Virus record (IMG/VR): IMGVR_UViG_3300042475_001686
Span: 53,493-117,492 of that record
Reading direction: 5' to 3' (one strand)
Length of the DNA stretch: 64,000 nt
DNA from: a virus
In this document: positions 1-6,916 of the stretch, piece after piece
How the letters are laid out: each line of letters starts with the position of its first letter
Position numbering within the stretch: the stretch's first letter is position 1
Notes under the pieces: generated by a model
What the model was told of the DNA's origin: nothing
Database searches by the model: none
Seen by the model: the letters and a program-made list of their open reading frames with translations, nothing else
Program-made: the position numbers and the translations under genes

Positions 1-245
1 GCATTTGCTCTACCAAAACCTACACCTAAAGGAATTGGACTAAGTATTTCTGTATAAAATATTTGATCATTTTTAGTCATAAACTCATCATCAAGCAAAG
101 AATTTTTTTTGTCAAGTATATTATTAAATACTCCAAAATATATTTCGGATGGATTTTTTGCTGCCGATAATGCACTCTGTATTGTTTGTTTTATAAATTT
201 TTCTTCACATGCAGCAATTGGTATAAATATAGATTTTGTATTCAT
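1..245 (-). CDS. Partial glycosyltransferase-like protein (N-terminal 81 residues)
   Basis: The frame opens with ATG at 245 and runs off the left edge, so only the N-terminus is present. It begins MNTKSIFIPIAACEEKF, continues with SALSAAKNPSEIYFGVFNN and ends in PLGVGFGRANA. This layout (a first beta strand, a conserved 'AKNPSEIYFGV' strand, then GVGFGRA) resembles the N-terminus of the GlcNAc-type glycosyltransferase family (PF11397-like), which transfers sugars to proteins or glycans. No Shine-Dalgarno precedes the ATG; a TGCTATAAT box ends 8 nt upstream, so the mRNA is probably leaderless. The family call rests on a short fragment and is tentative. The catalytic DxD would lie outside the window. 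Confidence 0.55.
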   Translation of the reverse strand, partial: MNTKSIFIPIAACEEKFIKQTIQSALSAAKNPSEIYFGVFNNILDKKNSLLDDEFMTKNDQIFYTEILSPIPLGVGFGRAN

Positions 246-253
246 ATAATTTT

Positions 254-262
254 ATTATAGCA
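254..262 (-). promoter_or_regulatory. Extended -10 promoter, leaderless configuration
   Basis: On the minus strand the sequence is TGCTATAAT, a perfect extended -10. Only 8 nt separate it from the ATG at 245, so transcription should begin at or within about two bases of the start codon. It directly follows the terminator at 263-296. No clear TTGACA-like -35 was found. Confidence 0.6.
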
Positions 263-296
263 TAAAAAATGGAGATGCTAAATTAATAACACCTCC
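263..296 (-). terminator. Rho-independent terminator after the 322-597 gene
   Basis: On the minus strand GGAGGTGTTA pairs with TAGCATCTCC (10 bp including G-T pairs, 6-nt loop) and is followed by a run of six T. It closes the unit ending with the small membrane protein at 322-597. Confidence 0.8.
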
Positions 297-321
297 AAAT
301 TTTATTTATATTCTATCTAAA

Positions 322-597
322 TTAATTAGACTTCTTTGCTGGTGCTTTCTTTTTTGAAGCAACCTTCTTTTCTAATTTCTTAAGTTCTGTATCAACTACA
401 GTTGCTACCAAACCAAATGTTGGATCCTTCTTGTCGATTGCTCTAATTGCTGGTCCTGCTACTGCAATTAAACCTGCCAACAAAAGACCTTCTACTCCAA
501 GATCTGAACCTGGTGCTGTGTATGCTGCACCAACTGCTACGACATACGATCTAGCATAAGACTTTAGAATATCTTTATGTTTCTTTGTTAGTTTCAT
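322..597 (-). CDS. Small membrane protein, holin candidate
   Basis: This 91-residue protein has a basic N-terminus (MKLTKKHKDILKSYARS). Two hydrophobic stretches follow, around residues 15-30 and 36-53, with a conserved-looking AGPAIRAIDKKDPTFG segment after the second. The C-terminus is a Lys/Ala-rich tail. Size, topology and charged tail fit a phage holin or other small inner-membrane protein, but it does not sit beside the endolysin, so lysis is only one possibility. The start has a strong AGGAGG five bases upstream. It is the last gene before a terminator. Confidence 0.6.
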   Translation of the reverse strand: MKLTKKHKDILKSYARSYVVAVGAAYTAPGSDLGVEGLLLAGLIAVAGPAIRAIDKKDPTFGLVATVVDTELKKLEKKVASKKKAPAKKSN

Positions 598-606
598 TTT
601 TTCCTC

Positions 607-765
607 CTAGGATATGAATCTACTTATGGCATCGTAACCGAGCCATAAACCAATTATACCAGCAACTCCAGCAAACACTGGTGGGGCTGGAACTGGTAGT
701 TTGAATGCTGCAAAAACCACACCACAGCCAAAGCCTGTAAGTATTGAAAATATAATCTCTTTCAT
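607..765 (-). CDS. XapX/DUF1427-like small membrane protein
   Basis: This 52-residue protein starts MKEIIFSILTGFGCGVVFAA and contains KLPVPAPPVFAGVAGIIG followed by LWLGY. That is the signature of the XapX/DUF1427 family: two short hydrophobic helices joined by a K-L-P-x-P-A-P-P loop. The molecular function of the family is unknown; it is found in bacteria and in many phages. ATG at 765 overlaps the stop of the upstream gene as ATGA, with GGAGA upstream. Confidence 0.8.
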   Translation of the reverse strand: MKEIIFSILTGFGCGVVFAAFKLPVPAPPVFAGVAGIIGLWLGYDAISRFIS

Positions 766-953
766 AATTCATTCTCCTTTATTTTATCTAATGGTGTTGG
801 TAATGTTATTAATGTGCCACATTCCCTACAACTACCGTCTAAAAAATATAGCCCTATTTCGTAGTCTGTGGGGTCAAACTGAACAACTGCATTAAAATAT
901 ACGCAACCACATTCTGGACATTTGCATGTAGGTATACCTCTTGCATTAATCAT
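762..953 (-). CDS. Small zinc-ribbon protein
   Basis: The chosen start at 953 gives a 63-residue protein beginning MINARGIPTCKCPECGCVYF; an AAGGA lies about 10 nt upstream. A longer frame reaches 1025 but would overlap the upstream gene deeply. Two CxxC pairs (CPEC near residue 12 and CREC near residue 44) predict a single zinc ribbon. Function is unknown; such knuckles in phage early genes often bind nucleic acid or host proteins. Translation is coupled to both neighbours by short overlaps. Confidence 0.7.
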   Translation of the reverse strand: MINARGIPTCKCPECGCVYFNAVVQFDPTDYEIGLYFLDGSCRECGTLITLPTPLDKIKENEL

Positions 954-1317
954 TTGGTACGTCCTTCGGATATATTTCCTGTAATTTGTCAAATGCTTTT
1001 CTAAATCTATGAATAGACAGATCACTTGGATTTTCTAAATCATACTCAATCTCTGCTTTGTACTCTAATAATGCAATATGAACATCTTCAATATATTTAT
1101 ATGCGATATCACGAGTCTCATTTAAAAATGCAAGTAAATGTTCTTTTTCTATAGACTCATTATTATTGTTAAATCTTGCACTAACATATTCTATATCTCT
1201 AATTGACTGATCTATTGCAACAATAAGTTGTGTATTAAGATTTTTTAATCTTATAATCATTACTGATAAAGAAACTACAATTATGAATACTACTAAAAAA
1301 ATAATAAACTCAAGCAT
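946..1317 (-). CDS. Membrane-anchored protein with a helical cytoplasmic domain
   Basis: From the ATG at 1317 (GAGG seven bases upstream) the protein has 123 residues. The first ~22 residues form one transmembrane segment (MLEFIIFLVVFIIVVSLSVM). The rest is polar and predicted helical, rich in Glu, Lys and Asn. An in-frame ATG at 1329 lies deeper in the upstream gene and is less well placed. The family was not recognised. Confidence 0.65.
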   Translation of the reverse strand: MLEFIIFLVVFIIVVSLSVMIIRLKNLNTQLIVAIDQSIRDIEYVSARFNNNNESIEKEHLLAFLNETRDIAYKYIEDVHIALLEYKAEIEYDLENPSDLSIHRFRKAFDKLQEIYPKDVPND

Positions 1318-1795
1318 TTCGATCCTCATGAGTTACCCAGTAATACTTACATGTAGAGCAGCATGGCTGATTATATAAACTATGCTTGGCATAACTAAAC
1401 TTAGAATAGTACATGGGGTCTTTATCAAATAGACTTGCTTTATGTGTAGTAACTACACGCATTAATTTATTATTGTCAGTCCAGAACGACGGTCTATTAT
1501 TTCCCCACTGATTCCAGCACTGATCTTTAAGTCTATTAAGATTAGCCTCGTTATTTTCTGTTTTGATGCCACGATACTTTGCTTCTATAATCATAGCCTG
1601 TACATATGTCCATAGACCACGCTCATAACCTTTCCACATAAGAACAGCAGGATGATTACGCCAGCCACCAGTAGGAGACTTGCCAGACAGTACGTTAAGT
1701 ATCTGATAACATTCAAGTATCTGTTTATTAAGACGTTTGCTATCAAGCATACGGGCAGCCGTTACTGGGTTAGCAGATGGTAAAAATGTTTGCAT
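1310..1795 (-). CDS. Pyrimidine-dimer DNA glycosylase/endonuclease V-like protein
   Basis: The start at 1795 gives MQTFLPSANPVTAARMLDSK, preceded by a textbook AAGGAGAATA; the longer open frame to 1864 is not needed. The 161-residue protein has the family pattern: MQTFLP at the start, ARMLDSKRLNKQILE in the first helix, then GGWRNHPAVLMWKGYE. This matches the MSMEG_6760/DenV-like pyrimidine dimer glycosylase group, which excises UV-damaged bases. In T4 endonuclease V the alpha-amino group of the N-terminal residue is the nucleophile. The C-terminus adds a CCSTC motif that could bind metal. A promoter lies just upstream, inside the preceding gene. A UV-repair role fits a sunlit-water phage, by inference. 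Confidence 0.8.
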   Translation of the reverse strand: MQTFLPSANPVTAARMLDSKRLNKQILECYQILNVLSGKSPTGGWRNHPAVLMWKGYERGLWTYVQAMIIEAKYRGIKTENNEANLNRLKDQCWNQWGNNRPSFWTDNNKLMRVVTTHKASLFDKDPMYYSKFSYAKHSLYNQPCCSTCKYYWVTHEDRNA

Positions 1796-1803
1796 TATTC
1801 TCC

Positions 1804-2088
1804 TTATAGCCAATACTTTAGTATAGCAGTTAAAGCAAGAATTGTCCAGAGGATGTTGAACCAAATAATTGTGGGCAATGTCTTGACAGTTGATGACCAG
1901 ATTAATGCTAAACTAGTTATTAAAGCAATTATATAAAGCCACCAAATCTGTGTATTGAATAAAAGCCCTGGAATAATAATTGCTGCCTTGGTCATAAATG
2001 CAAAGAACTCAACAGTATTAGGTTTATTCCAATACTCTTTATGCCCCATAGTTTTTAAAGCGTTTATCCATTCTGTTTTAAAGTTCAT
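1804..2088 (-). CDS. Small multi-spanning membrane protein
   Basis: This is a 94-residue protein. A soluble N-terminus (MNFKTEWINALKTMGHKEYW) is followed by about three hydrophobic helices, roughly residues 29-43, 46-66 and 72-92. The ATG overlaps the stop of the halogenase gene (ATGA at 2085-2088), so the two are translationally coupled. No family was recognised. Co-expression with the halogenase is the only functional hint. Confidence 0.6.
   Translation of the reverse strand: MNFKTEWINALKTMGHKEYWNKPNTVEFFAFMTKAAIIIPGLLFNTQIWWLYIIALITSLALIWSSTVKTLPTIIWFNILWTILALTAILKYWL
1820..1848 (-). promoter_or_regulatory. SigA-type promoter for the glycosylase gene
   Basis: Minus strand: TGGACA (five of six consensus bases) at 1848-1843, a 17-nt spacer, then TGC-TATACT, an extended -10 at 1825-1820. 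It lies inside the 3' end of the 1804-2088 gene. It would give a leader of about 20 nt containing the AAGGAG of the gene starting at 1795. Confidence 0.6.
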
Positions 2089-3629
2089 TTTAGTGAGTCC
2101 AAAAACTTTCTATGATCAGTACACTCTGAAACCTTATAGTTCTGATAATTAACAAAATAGTCATACATCTCTAATCCAGCCTTATAATCTTTTGATAGTT
2201 CTAAGTAATTTTTTGCTATGCTCTTGTTTATTGTATTTTGTTCCGCTCCAATTTGGAACCAACTAGCACTAGCCCATGCTTTCCCTACATCAGACTTTGC
2301 TGGCAATCTATGTTGCCATACATTAATTTTTTCTTTAAGTCTTGCTGGAGCATTTTCATAAGAAAATTTTTCCCAGAACTTAGTATCTTTTCTTAAAGTC
2401 ATATAATGAAAATAAATAAAGTCAGATATGTCATCGTTCATCTCTAACATAGTTTTATTGAATTCATCTCTTCTTGCCTGGGAGTTATCAAAAAGCCATG
2501 CTGGATTATTAAAAATGTTTGTAAGTTCTGTAACACTTACCCAGATAGAAGTTGCTTCCAAAGGCTCAATAAAGTTAGCAGCAAGACCTACTGCGATGCA
2601 GTTATTTATCCATAACTCCTCATAAGATCCAGCACTAAACCTAAATCCACCCTTATCTTTTCTTGGATACTTTGGCTCATATCCTAAAAATTCTTCTATT
2701 TCTTTTACTGCTTCTTCTTCTGATATTAAAGAAGAGTCATATACATACCCGCATCCAAATCTATCCTGTAATGGAATCTTCCATATCCAACCATATTTCA
2801 TTGCTATTGCCTCTGTGTACGGTGGTATATCTTCTGTCATTTCAATAAAAAATGGAACAGCAGAGTCTTCTGGCAAAAAGTCTTTATAACTTTTCCATTT
2901 TGCATTAAAGACTTTTCCTATAATTAATCTATGAAAACCACTACAATCAAAAATAAAATCACAATAAATCTTTTCATTATTTTCTAATGTTAAACTTTCT
3001 ACATTATTATTTTCATCTAAAGATACATTAATAATTGTTCCTTCAATAAGTTTAATTCCACGAATCAGTCCTATTTCTTTTAACTTATTTGCAAGTTTAA
3101 CGGCATTAAAGTGAATTGATATAGCACCTATCTGATTATATTTGTTAATGCCTTCTTTTTCTTGGGAAAATCCAAATGACTGTTTTGTATCTTTAAGAAT
3201 AAAAGGAACCTTATTATTTTCTGAAACTTTTTCCATAAAATTGATTTCTTTAAGACTATCATTTTTTGATAATCCTGCTACCATAAAAGAACTAGTAGAT
3301 AGATATGGTTCAGATGCTGGCTCAAAACCTAAAGACCTATCAGACAAAGCAAATGCATGATAAAAAAATTCATTATCATTATTCCAATTAGTAAATTTAA
3401 TTCCATTTTTGATAGTTGCATCACAGTGTAAAATTAATTCTGATAATGGAATTTCTAAATGATTTAAAAAATCTGTTAAGAATGGTGTAGATCCCTCTCC
3501 AGCACCTAAAATTCCTATATCGTTTGATTCTATAACTGTTACTTCTAAGTCTGGGTATGATCTTTTGGCTTTGAGTGCTGTTAACCAGCCAGCAGTGCCT
3601 CCACCTACTACAACTACCTTTTTAATCAT
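2085..3629 (-). CDS. Flavin-dependent (tryptophan-type) halogenase
   Basis: This 514-residue protein shows the flavin-dependent halogenase plan. The FAD-binding GGGTAGW is at residues 9-15. The conserved GAGEGSTP is at 42-49. Lys74 in DATIKNGIKF aligns with the catalytic lysine (Lys79 of PrnA). DCSGFHR is at 228-234, the diagnostic WIWKIP (WxWxIP) at 281-286, and FIEPLEAT at 353-360 carries Glu358, equivalent to PrnA Glu346. The enzyme uses FADH2, O2 and halide to make HOCl or HOBr and halogenates an aromatic substrate through the lysine. The substrate cannot be predicted; related phage enzymes include the cyanophage halogenase VirX1. No flavin reductase gene is visible, so reduced flavin would come from the host. 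The gene overlaps both neighbours by ATGA. Confidence 0.9.
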   Translation of the reverse strand: MIKKVVVVGGGTAGWLTALKAKRSYPDLEVTVIESNDIGILGAGEGSTPFLTDFLNHLEIPLSELILHCDATIKNGIKFTNWNNDNEFFYHAFALSDRSLGFEPASEPYLSTSSFMVAGLSKNDSLKEINFMEKVSENNKVPFILKDTKQSFGFSQEKEGINKYNQIGAISIHFNAVKLANKLKEIGLIRGIKLIEGTIINVSLDENNNVESLTLENNEKIYCDFIFDCSGFHRLIIGKVFNAKWKSYKDFLPEDSAVPFFIEMTEDIPPYTEAIAMKYGWIWKIPLQDRFGCGYVYDSSLISEEEAVKEIEEFLGYEPKYPRKDKGGFRFSAGSYEELWINNCIAVGLAANFIEPLEATSIWVSVTELTNIFNNPAWLFDNSQARRDEFNKTMLEMNDDISDFIYFHYMTLRKDTKFWEKFSYENAPARLKEKINVWQHRLPAKSDVGKAWASASWFQIGAEQNTINKSIAKNYLELSKDYKAGLEMYDYFVNYQNYKVSECTDHRKFLDSLK

Positions 3630-3868
3630 TGTTCCTTGCCACCTTCACGAACTAATAAAACTATTGCCCCATTGTCTTCCAAGGCCTTCTTAACCCTTAC
3701 CATATATTCTACAGCACGTCTTTTGTCTTCGTCTGGAAGACGCATAAAAAGATCTTCCTTAGCCTTTACGGTAATAAAATGTTCATTATCTATCAACTCT
3801 AAATGAAATCCTTTAGGAGCAAAATTGTCAAGAGATCTAAAGGCTCTACGCATAACATCTGTATACAT
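3626..3868 (-). CDS. Small conserved-type protein of unknown function
   Basis: The ATG at 3868 (AGAGGA about 10 nt upstream) gives 80 residues and forms an ATGA overlap with the upstream stop; a TTG one codon earlier is a poorer choice. The sequence suggests a small alpha/beta fold: GFHLELIDNEHFITVKA strands, then DEDKRRAVEYMVRVKKALE helix, then GAIVLLVRE strand. No family was recognised. It ends overlapping the halogenase start and is therefore co-translated with it. Confidence 0.6.
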   Translation of the reverse strand: MYTDVMRRAFRSLDNFAPKGFHLELIDNEHFITVKAKEDLFMRLPDEDKRRAVEYMVRVKKALEDNGAIVLLVREGGKEQ

Positions 3869-4167
3869 CAAAGCATTTCCTCTGGTTGCTTTCTAGCAGT
3901 AGTAATAATTGCTTTTGTGCCTTCCCATCTTACACGACCCCTGCAACCGACATTATACTTTGTGTCTCCTTCATATTGTGAAGAAACAGCATAGGCATAC
4001 CCATGCAACTCAAAATCACTGGCCAAAGTTTGATTGCCATTTATAAATATTCTCCACACCATAGGATCTTCTGGACCAGCCTTTGTGTTAAATCTTAAAA
4101 TAATATCATCATAAGGCCTAAGCCATCTATCCTTAACTATGGCCCAAATATAATTTATTTTGTTCAT
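3868..4167 (-). CDS. Phage protein of unknown function
   Basis: This is a 99-residue soluble protein beginning MNKINYIWAIVKDRWLRPYDD. It has a probable beta-rich middle (DPMVWRIFINGNQ, FELHGYAYAVSSQYEGDT) and a basic segment (GCRGRVRWEG). No known motif was found. ATGA overlaps at both ends place it in the same translational unit as the kinase-nucleotidyltransferase upstream and the halogenase downstream. Confidence 0.6.
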   Translation of the reverse strand: MNKINYIWAIVKDRWLRPYDDIILRFNTKAGPEDPMVWRIFINGNQTLASDFELHGYAYAVSSQYEGDTKYNVGCRGRVRWEGTKAIITTARKQPEEML

Positions 4168-4925
4168 AACCCCATCTCTTTTCTTTTTTGTGTAGCAGAG
4201 ATAGCCTGAATATCTGCAGGTAATTCAACCTGTTCAATCTTATACCCTACATCACGACCATAAACAATATTAGTAATGTTTGGCAATCTTAGAACCATTG
4301 CCCTATCCATAAATTCATCTTTAGCGATATACTCTTTTACCTGATCAAATTTAAGAGGATCTTTGTCACTTGTATTATATGTATTACGAACACCAAGTAG
4401 TACCTGATTTGTACGCTTACCTGCTTCAACATATAAAGCGTGATGCCCTTCATGCCATGGCTGGTATCTACCAAGCATTAAAGTTGTAGGTGCAGACCAA
4501 TCATGTAATTTAAACTGTTTAATTATCTCAGTTGCTTTTTCATTTGCATTCCATTCATGACTAATAAAGGCCATATCAAAATCTTCAAGCACTTCAAACA
4601 TTTTGTTAGTGTCCTCGTATCTACCTTCTTCGATTGTCTCCATGTATATTAGTATGTCTGGTCTACCGAAGGCAGATCTTGTTTCTTTTGTAGGGCAAAC
4701 AAAATCTACGATAACTGGAGCAACACCCTGTCTGGCAATAAGTCTTGCCATTTCTCCCATACGTCTTGCCTGCTCAACCCTATCCTCATGACTAAACCCA
4801 AGATCAGAGTTTACTGTGGATCTTACCTCATCAGCATTGAGATGAATTGCATTAATACGTTCTTTAAGTGCTTTTGCTAATTCAGTTTTACCAGATCCAG
4901 GCAAACCTATGATTTGTATAATCAT
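4164..4925 (-). CDS. APS-kinase-like P-loop kinase fused to an HxGH nucleotidyltransferase
   Basis: The 253-residue protein has two domains. Residues 1-140 are a P-loop kinase: Walker A GLPGSGKT at 7-14, LNADEVRSTVNSDLGFS at 29-45 and a VDFVCPTKETR lid-like segment, all as in adenylylsulfate (APS) kinases. Residues 147-253 are a cytidylyltransferase-like domain with LGRYQPWHEGHH (HEGH at 158-161) and a C-terminal ISATQKRKE near 242-250, resembling the ISSTxxR motif of the superfamily. NMN or FMN adenylyltransferases and bifunctional NadR/NadM proteins are the closest functional parallels. A cofactor-salvage role (NAD or FAD) is plausible. The substrate is not determined by sequence alone. Confidence 0.8.
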   Translation of the reverse strand: MIIQIIGLPGSGKTELAKALKERINAIHLNADEVRSTVNSDLGFSHEDRVEQARRMGEMARLIARQGVAPVIVDFVCPTKETRSAFGRPDILIYMETIEEGRYEDTNKMFEVLEDFDMAFISHEWNANEKATEIIKQFKLHDWSAPTTLMLGRYQPWHEGHHALYVEAGKRTNQVLLGVRNTYNTSDKDPLKFDQVKEYIAKDEFMDRAMVLRLPNITNIVYGRDVGYKIEQVELPADIQAISATQKRKEMGL

Positions 4926-5098
4926 AATATATCTTCCTCTATTTCATCCAGGGATCTACTATCATGATTCTTGCATACTGGCCTAATAGCATAGCCATCA
5001 GCAATAATATTAATAGCAAAACCGTCACAATAATAACACTTAGACATAATATCTTTATTCTTTTGTCTTAAGAAGTCTAAGTATTGTTTGTTGTTCAT
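4922..5098 (-). CDS. Tiny zinc-finger-like protein
   Basis: This 58-residue frame (MNNKQYLDFLRQKNKDIMSK...) fills the gap between the WhiB gene and the kinase fusion with ATGA overlaps at both ends, which strongly supports it being real. CYYC at 21-24 and VCKNHD at 41-46 give a Cys3-His metal-binding pattern. Function is unknown. Confidence 0.75.
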   Translation of the reverse strand: MNNKQYLDFLRQKNKDIMSKCYYCDGFAINIIADGYAIRPVCKNHDSRSLDEIEEDIL

Positions 5099-5388
5099 TT
5101 TTGATCCTCATCAAGCGTTAAATTCTTCCATGTATTACCCCAGTCAGATTCTGTCTTATGGCTGTTAAACTCTTTAGATATGGCTCCAGATTCTAAATAA
5201 ATACCGCCCCATACTCCATACTCTTTGCTTGATACACCTACAGCAAAACAAGTTTTAACAACTGGACATTGCATACATAGCGCATCAATTGCTGGTCTTA
5301 ATAACTCATCCTCTTCATATTTATCAAAGAATAAGTTAGTATCATAATCCAAGCAAGTCGCTGCGTCTTTCCATTTAAGTTTGTGCAT
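5095..5388 (-). CDS. WhiB-family iron-sulfur transcription factor
   Basis: Starting at ATG 5388 the protein has 97 residues with the WhiB signature. Four cysteines at 12, 38, 41 and 47 (C...CxxCxxxxxC) ligate a [4Fe-4S] cluster, and GVWGG is at 58-62. WhiB proteins bind the sigma factor SigA region 4 and alter host transcription. Phage WhiB proteins (for example TM4 WhiB) can repress the host whiB2 gene and affect superinfection. The family is the strongest host marker in the window. A longer frame to 5424 or 5439 exists; the chosen start gives the usual WhiB N-terminal length but has only a weak Shine-Dalgarno. Confidence 0.9.
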   Translation of the reverse strand: MHKLKWKDAATCLDYDTNLFFDKYEEDELLRPAIDALCMQCPVVKTCFAVGVSSKEYGVWGGIYLESGAISKEFNSHKTESDWGNTWKNLTLDEDQK

Positions 5389-5599
5389 ATCCAGGAACAA
5401 ACCTTTCTGGAATATCCCAACCATTTCTATCAGGCTCAAACCTTTTAGTCATATACCAACCGTTTTTAATAAACATCCCATACTTTGATGTTTTAGCCTT
5501 ATCAGACTTATACTTACTGACAACAGTCCAGCCATCCCAAAACAAAGAACTGTTACTTGCTACGATTGATTCCATTTCTTCTAACGATGTTACTTTCAT
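5375..5599 (-). CDS. Small protein of unknown function
   Basis: This is a 74-residue soluble protein (MKVTSLEEMESIVASNSSLF...). It is rich in aromatic residues and Lys (FWDGWTVVSKYKSD, KNGWYMTKRFEPDRNGW). The start has AGGAGAATA directly upstream. Its 3' end overlaps the start region of the WhiB gene. No family was recognised. Confidence 0.6.
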   Translation of the reverse strand: MKVTSLEEMESIVASNSSLFWDGWTVVSKYKSDKAKTSKYGMFIKNGWYMTKRFEPDRNGWDIPERFVPGYAQT

Positions 5600-5606
5600 T
5601 ATTCTC

Positions 5607-5957
5607 CTAGTATTGAAAGATTCCTACTTCGACATTATTTAATTGTGCTTGTGCAACTAACTTTGATGCGCTTTCATTTGGTTTTGATAAATATACAAAA
5701 TAATTAATATCTAATATATTTTCTGATAACCAAGATGGAGCAACCTTAAACATCTTAATTTTCTTGCCACGAGACTTCATGCCCTTCTCAGAAACATTTA
5801 CAAATTCCATAACCATTTTATTAATGTTTGCTGGACCAGCAGTGTATATATAGAAGTACTCGTCTTCGGCAGGCATGCTTGATAGAGCAACGCCCATGGC
5901 ACGAAGAAAAACTTGGTAGTCACTAAAACTACTAGTTCCCTGCACCCCAACGATCAT
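5607..5957 (-). CDS. Possible SLOG/DUF2493-like Rossmann protein
   Basis: The ATG at 5957 is preferred over the TTG one codon earlier; AGAGG lies upstream. The 116-residue protein starts with a strand and glycine turn (MIVGVQGTSSFSDYQVFLRA), then YFYIYTAGPANINKMV and a central FVNVSEKGMKSRGKKIKMFKV. That is a compact alpha/beta nucleotide-binding-like layout reminiscent of SLOG or DUF2493 proteins. No catalytic residues are certain. The homology is suggestive only. Confidence 0.5.
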   Translation of the reverse strand: MIVGVQGTSSFSDYQVFLRAMGVALSSMPAEDEYFYIYTAGPANINKMVMEFVNVSEKGMKSRGKKIKMFKVAPSWLSENILDINYFVYLSKPNESASKLVAQAQLNNVEVGIFQY

Positions 5958-6354
5958 CAAAAGCCTCTTCTCTTAATCTATCTATGATGAATATCATCTT
6001 ATCTAATTGTACCTTATTCATAGTCATTGTGTCAACTACTCTGGTAGTTTCCTTATCAACATTTCCATGGCTCATATCGGCCATATAAAAGGTATTGTCT
6101 TTAATCCAATATGCCTGGTCATCCATTATAATAACCTTAATATTAATATTTTTATCATGTCTATTAGATTGGCTATCTCTTTTTTTAGTTTTAACCAAAT
6201 TAAAACTTTGTGCTGCACCAACCATAGTATGCCTTGTGCTTTGAGAAGATCTGGCAAGTTTTATATTTTCTTTTAGCACATCATACCGATATTGAATTTG
6301 TATAAATAAAAATACAAAAACGAAGGCAGATAAAAATCCTATAATATATTCCAT
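5932..6354 (-). CDS. Membrane-anchored protein of unknown function
   Basis: This 140-residue protein has one N-terminal transmembrane segment (residues 3-20, IIGFLSAFVFVFLFIQIQ). A polar region rich in Ser, Arg and Lys follows, then a soluble C-terminal domain with VIIMDDQAYWIKDNTFYMAD, probably a small beta unit. It overlaps the next gene by 26 nt. No family was recognised. Confidence 0.6.
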   Translation of the reverse strand: MEYIIGFLSAFVFVFLFIQIQYRYDVLKENIKLARSSQSTRHTMVGAAQSFNLVKTKKRDSQSNRHDKNINIKVIIMDDQAYWIKDNTFYMADMSHGNVDKETTRVVDTMTMNKVQLDKMIFIIDRLREEAFDDRWGAGN

Positions 6355-6375
6355 AGAATCACCAGGATAATTATA

Positions 6376-6690
6376 CTACTCTCTTATAAGGTTTCTTTTA
6401 ATCTCCTGAAGAGTATATTTTTCGTCTTCATCTAGTTTAGACAGAAATACTGGATGAAATGCTTTTTTGGTTAGCCTAACTATTGGATTCTCGGATGTAA
6501 TATCCATGTCAATCATATCCAACTCCCATAGCCTTGTAACATGTGAATTAAACATATTATTTACTTCTCTGTGAAGAGTTGGGCTAACATCCTTAAGTTT
6601 GTCAGTAAAACTATATAGCATTTCTCCTGTTTCAGGATCAATTCCTGCTACCTCTACGGCACCGCTTAAAATTAAATCTTCTATCTCCAT
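6376..6690 (-). CDS. Paralogous small protein A (full length)
   Basis: This 104-residue protein begins MEIEDLILSGAVEVAGIDPE. It contains GIDPETGEMLYSFTDKLKDV followed by a long helix ending FNSHVTRLWELDMIDM. It is clearly homologous to the adjacent 6692-6916 gene; both share a 'G-x-E-x-A-x-I-x-x-E-T-G-E' core and a TDKLK motif. The fold looks like a short beta hairpin plus helices. Function is unknown. Confidence 0.6.
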   Translation of the reverse strand: MEIEDLILSGAVEVAGIDPETGEMLYSFTDKLKDVSPTLHREVNNMFNSHVTRLWELDMIDMDITSENPIVRLTKKAFHPVFLSKLDEDEKYTLQEIKRNLIRE

Positions 6691-6691
6691 G

Positions 6692-6916
6692 TTAATTCCT
6701 TATTCTCCAAGTCATTGACTTTGGTCCTATTTTATTAAGAACAAACAGATGATGCTTAAATTGATCTTCTAAGTCCTGATAAAGTTCAGGGTAAATTTCT
6801 TTAAGTTTATCTGTTATATTATAGTAAGTTTCACCAGTTTCGAGATTTATATCTGCTATCTCAATACCGCCCTGTAAAACTAAATGCTCTATTAAAGCAT
6901 CAGTCTTAGCGTCCAT
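6692..6916 (-). CDS. Paralogous small protein B (shorter copy)
   Basis: This 74-residue protein shares with the gene at 6376-6690 the segment LVLQGGIEIADINLETGE, then NITDKLKEIYPELYQDLED. It stops about 30 residues earlier, ending FVLNKIGPKSMTWRIRN. Tandem duplication followed by divergence or C-terminal loss is the simplest explanation. It sits one base upstream of its paralogue's start, so the two are co-translated. Confidence 0.6.
   Translation of the reverse strand: MDAKTDALIEHLVLQGGIEIADINLETGETYYNITDKLKEIYPELYQDLEDQFKHHLFVLNKIGPKSMTWRIRN

Noticed and set aside
701-895. Open frames on the plus strand throughout the window, for example 701-895, 14516-14836 and 44000-44480
   Set aside because: They mirror well-supported minus-strand genes, lack ribosome-binding sites and show compositions expected of antisense shadows.
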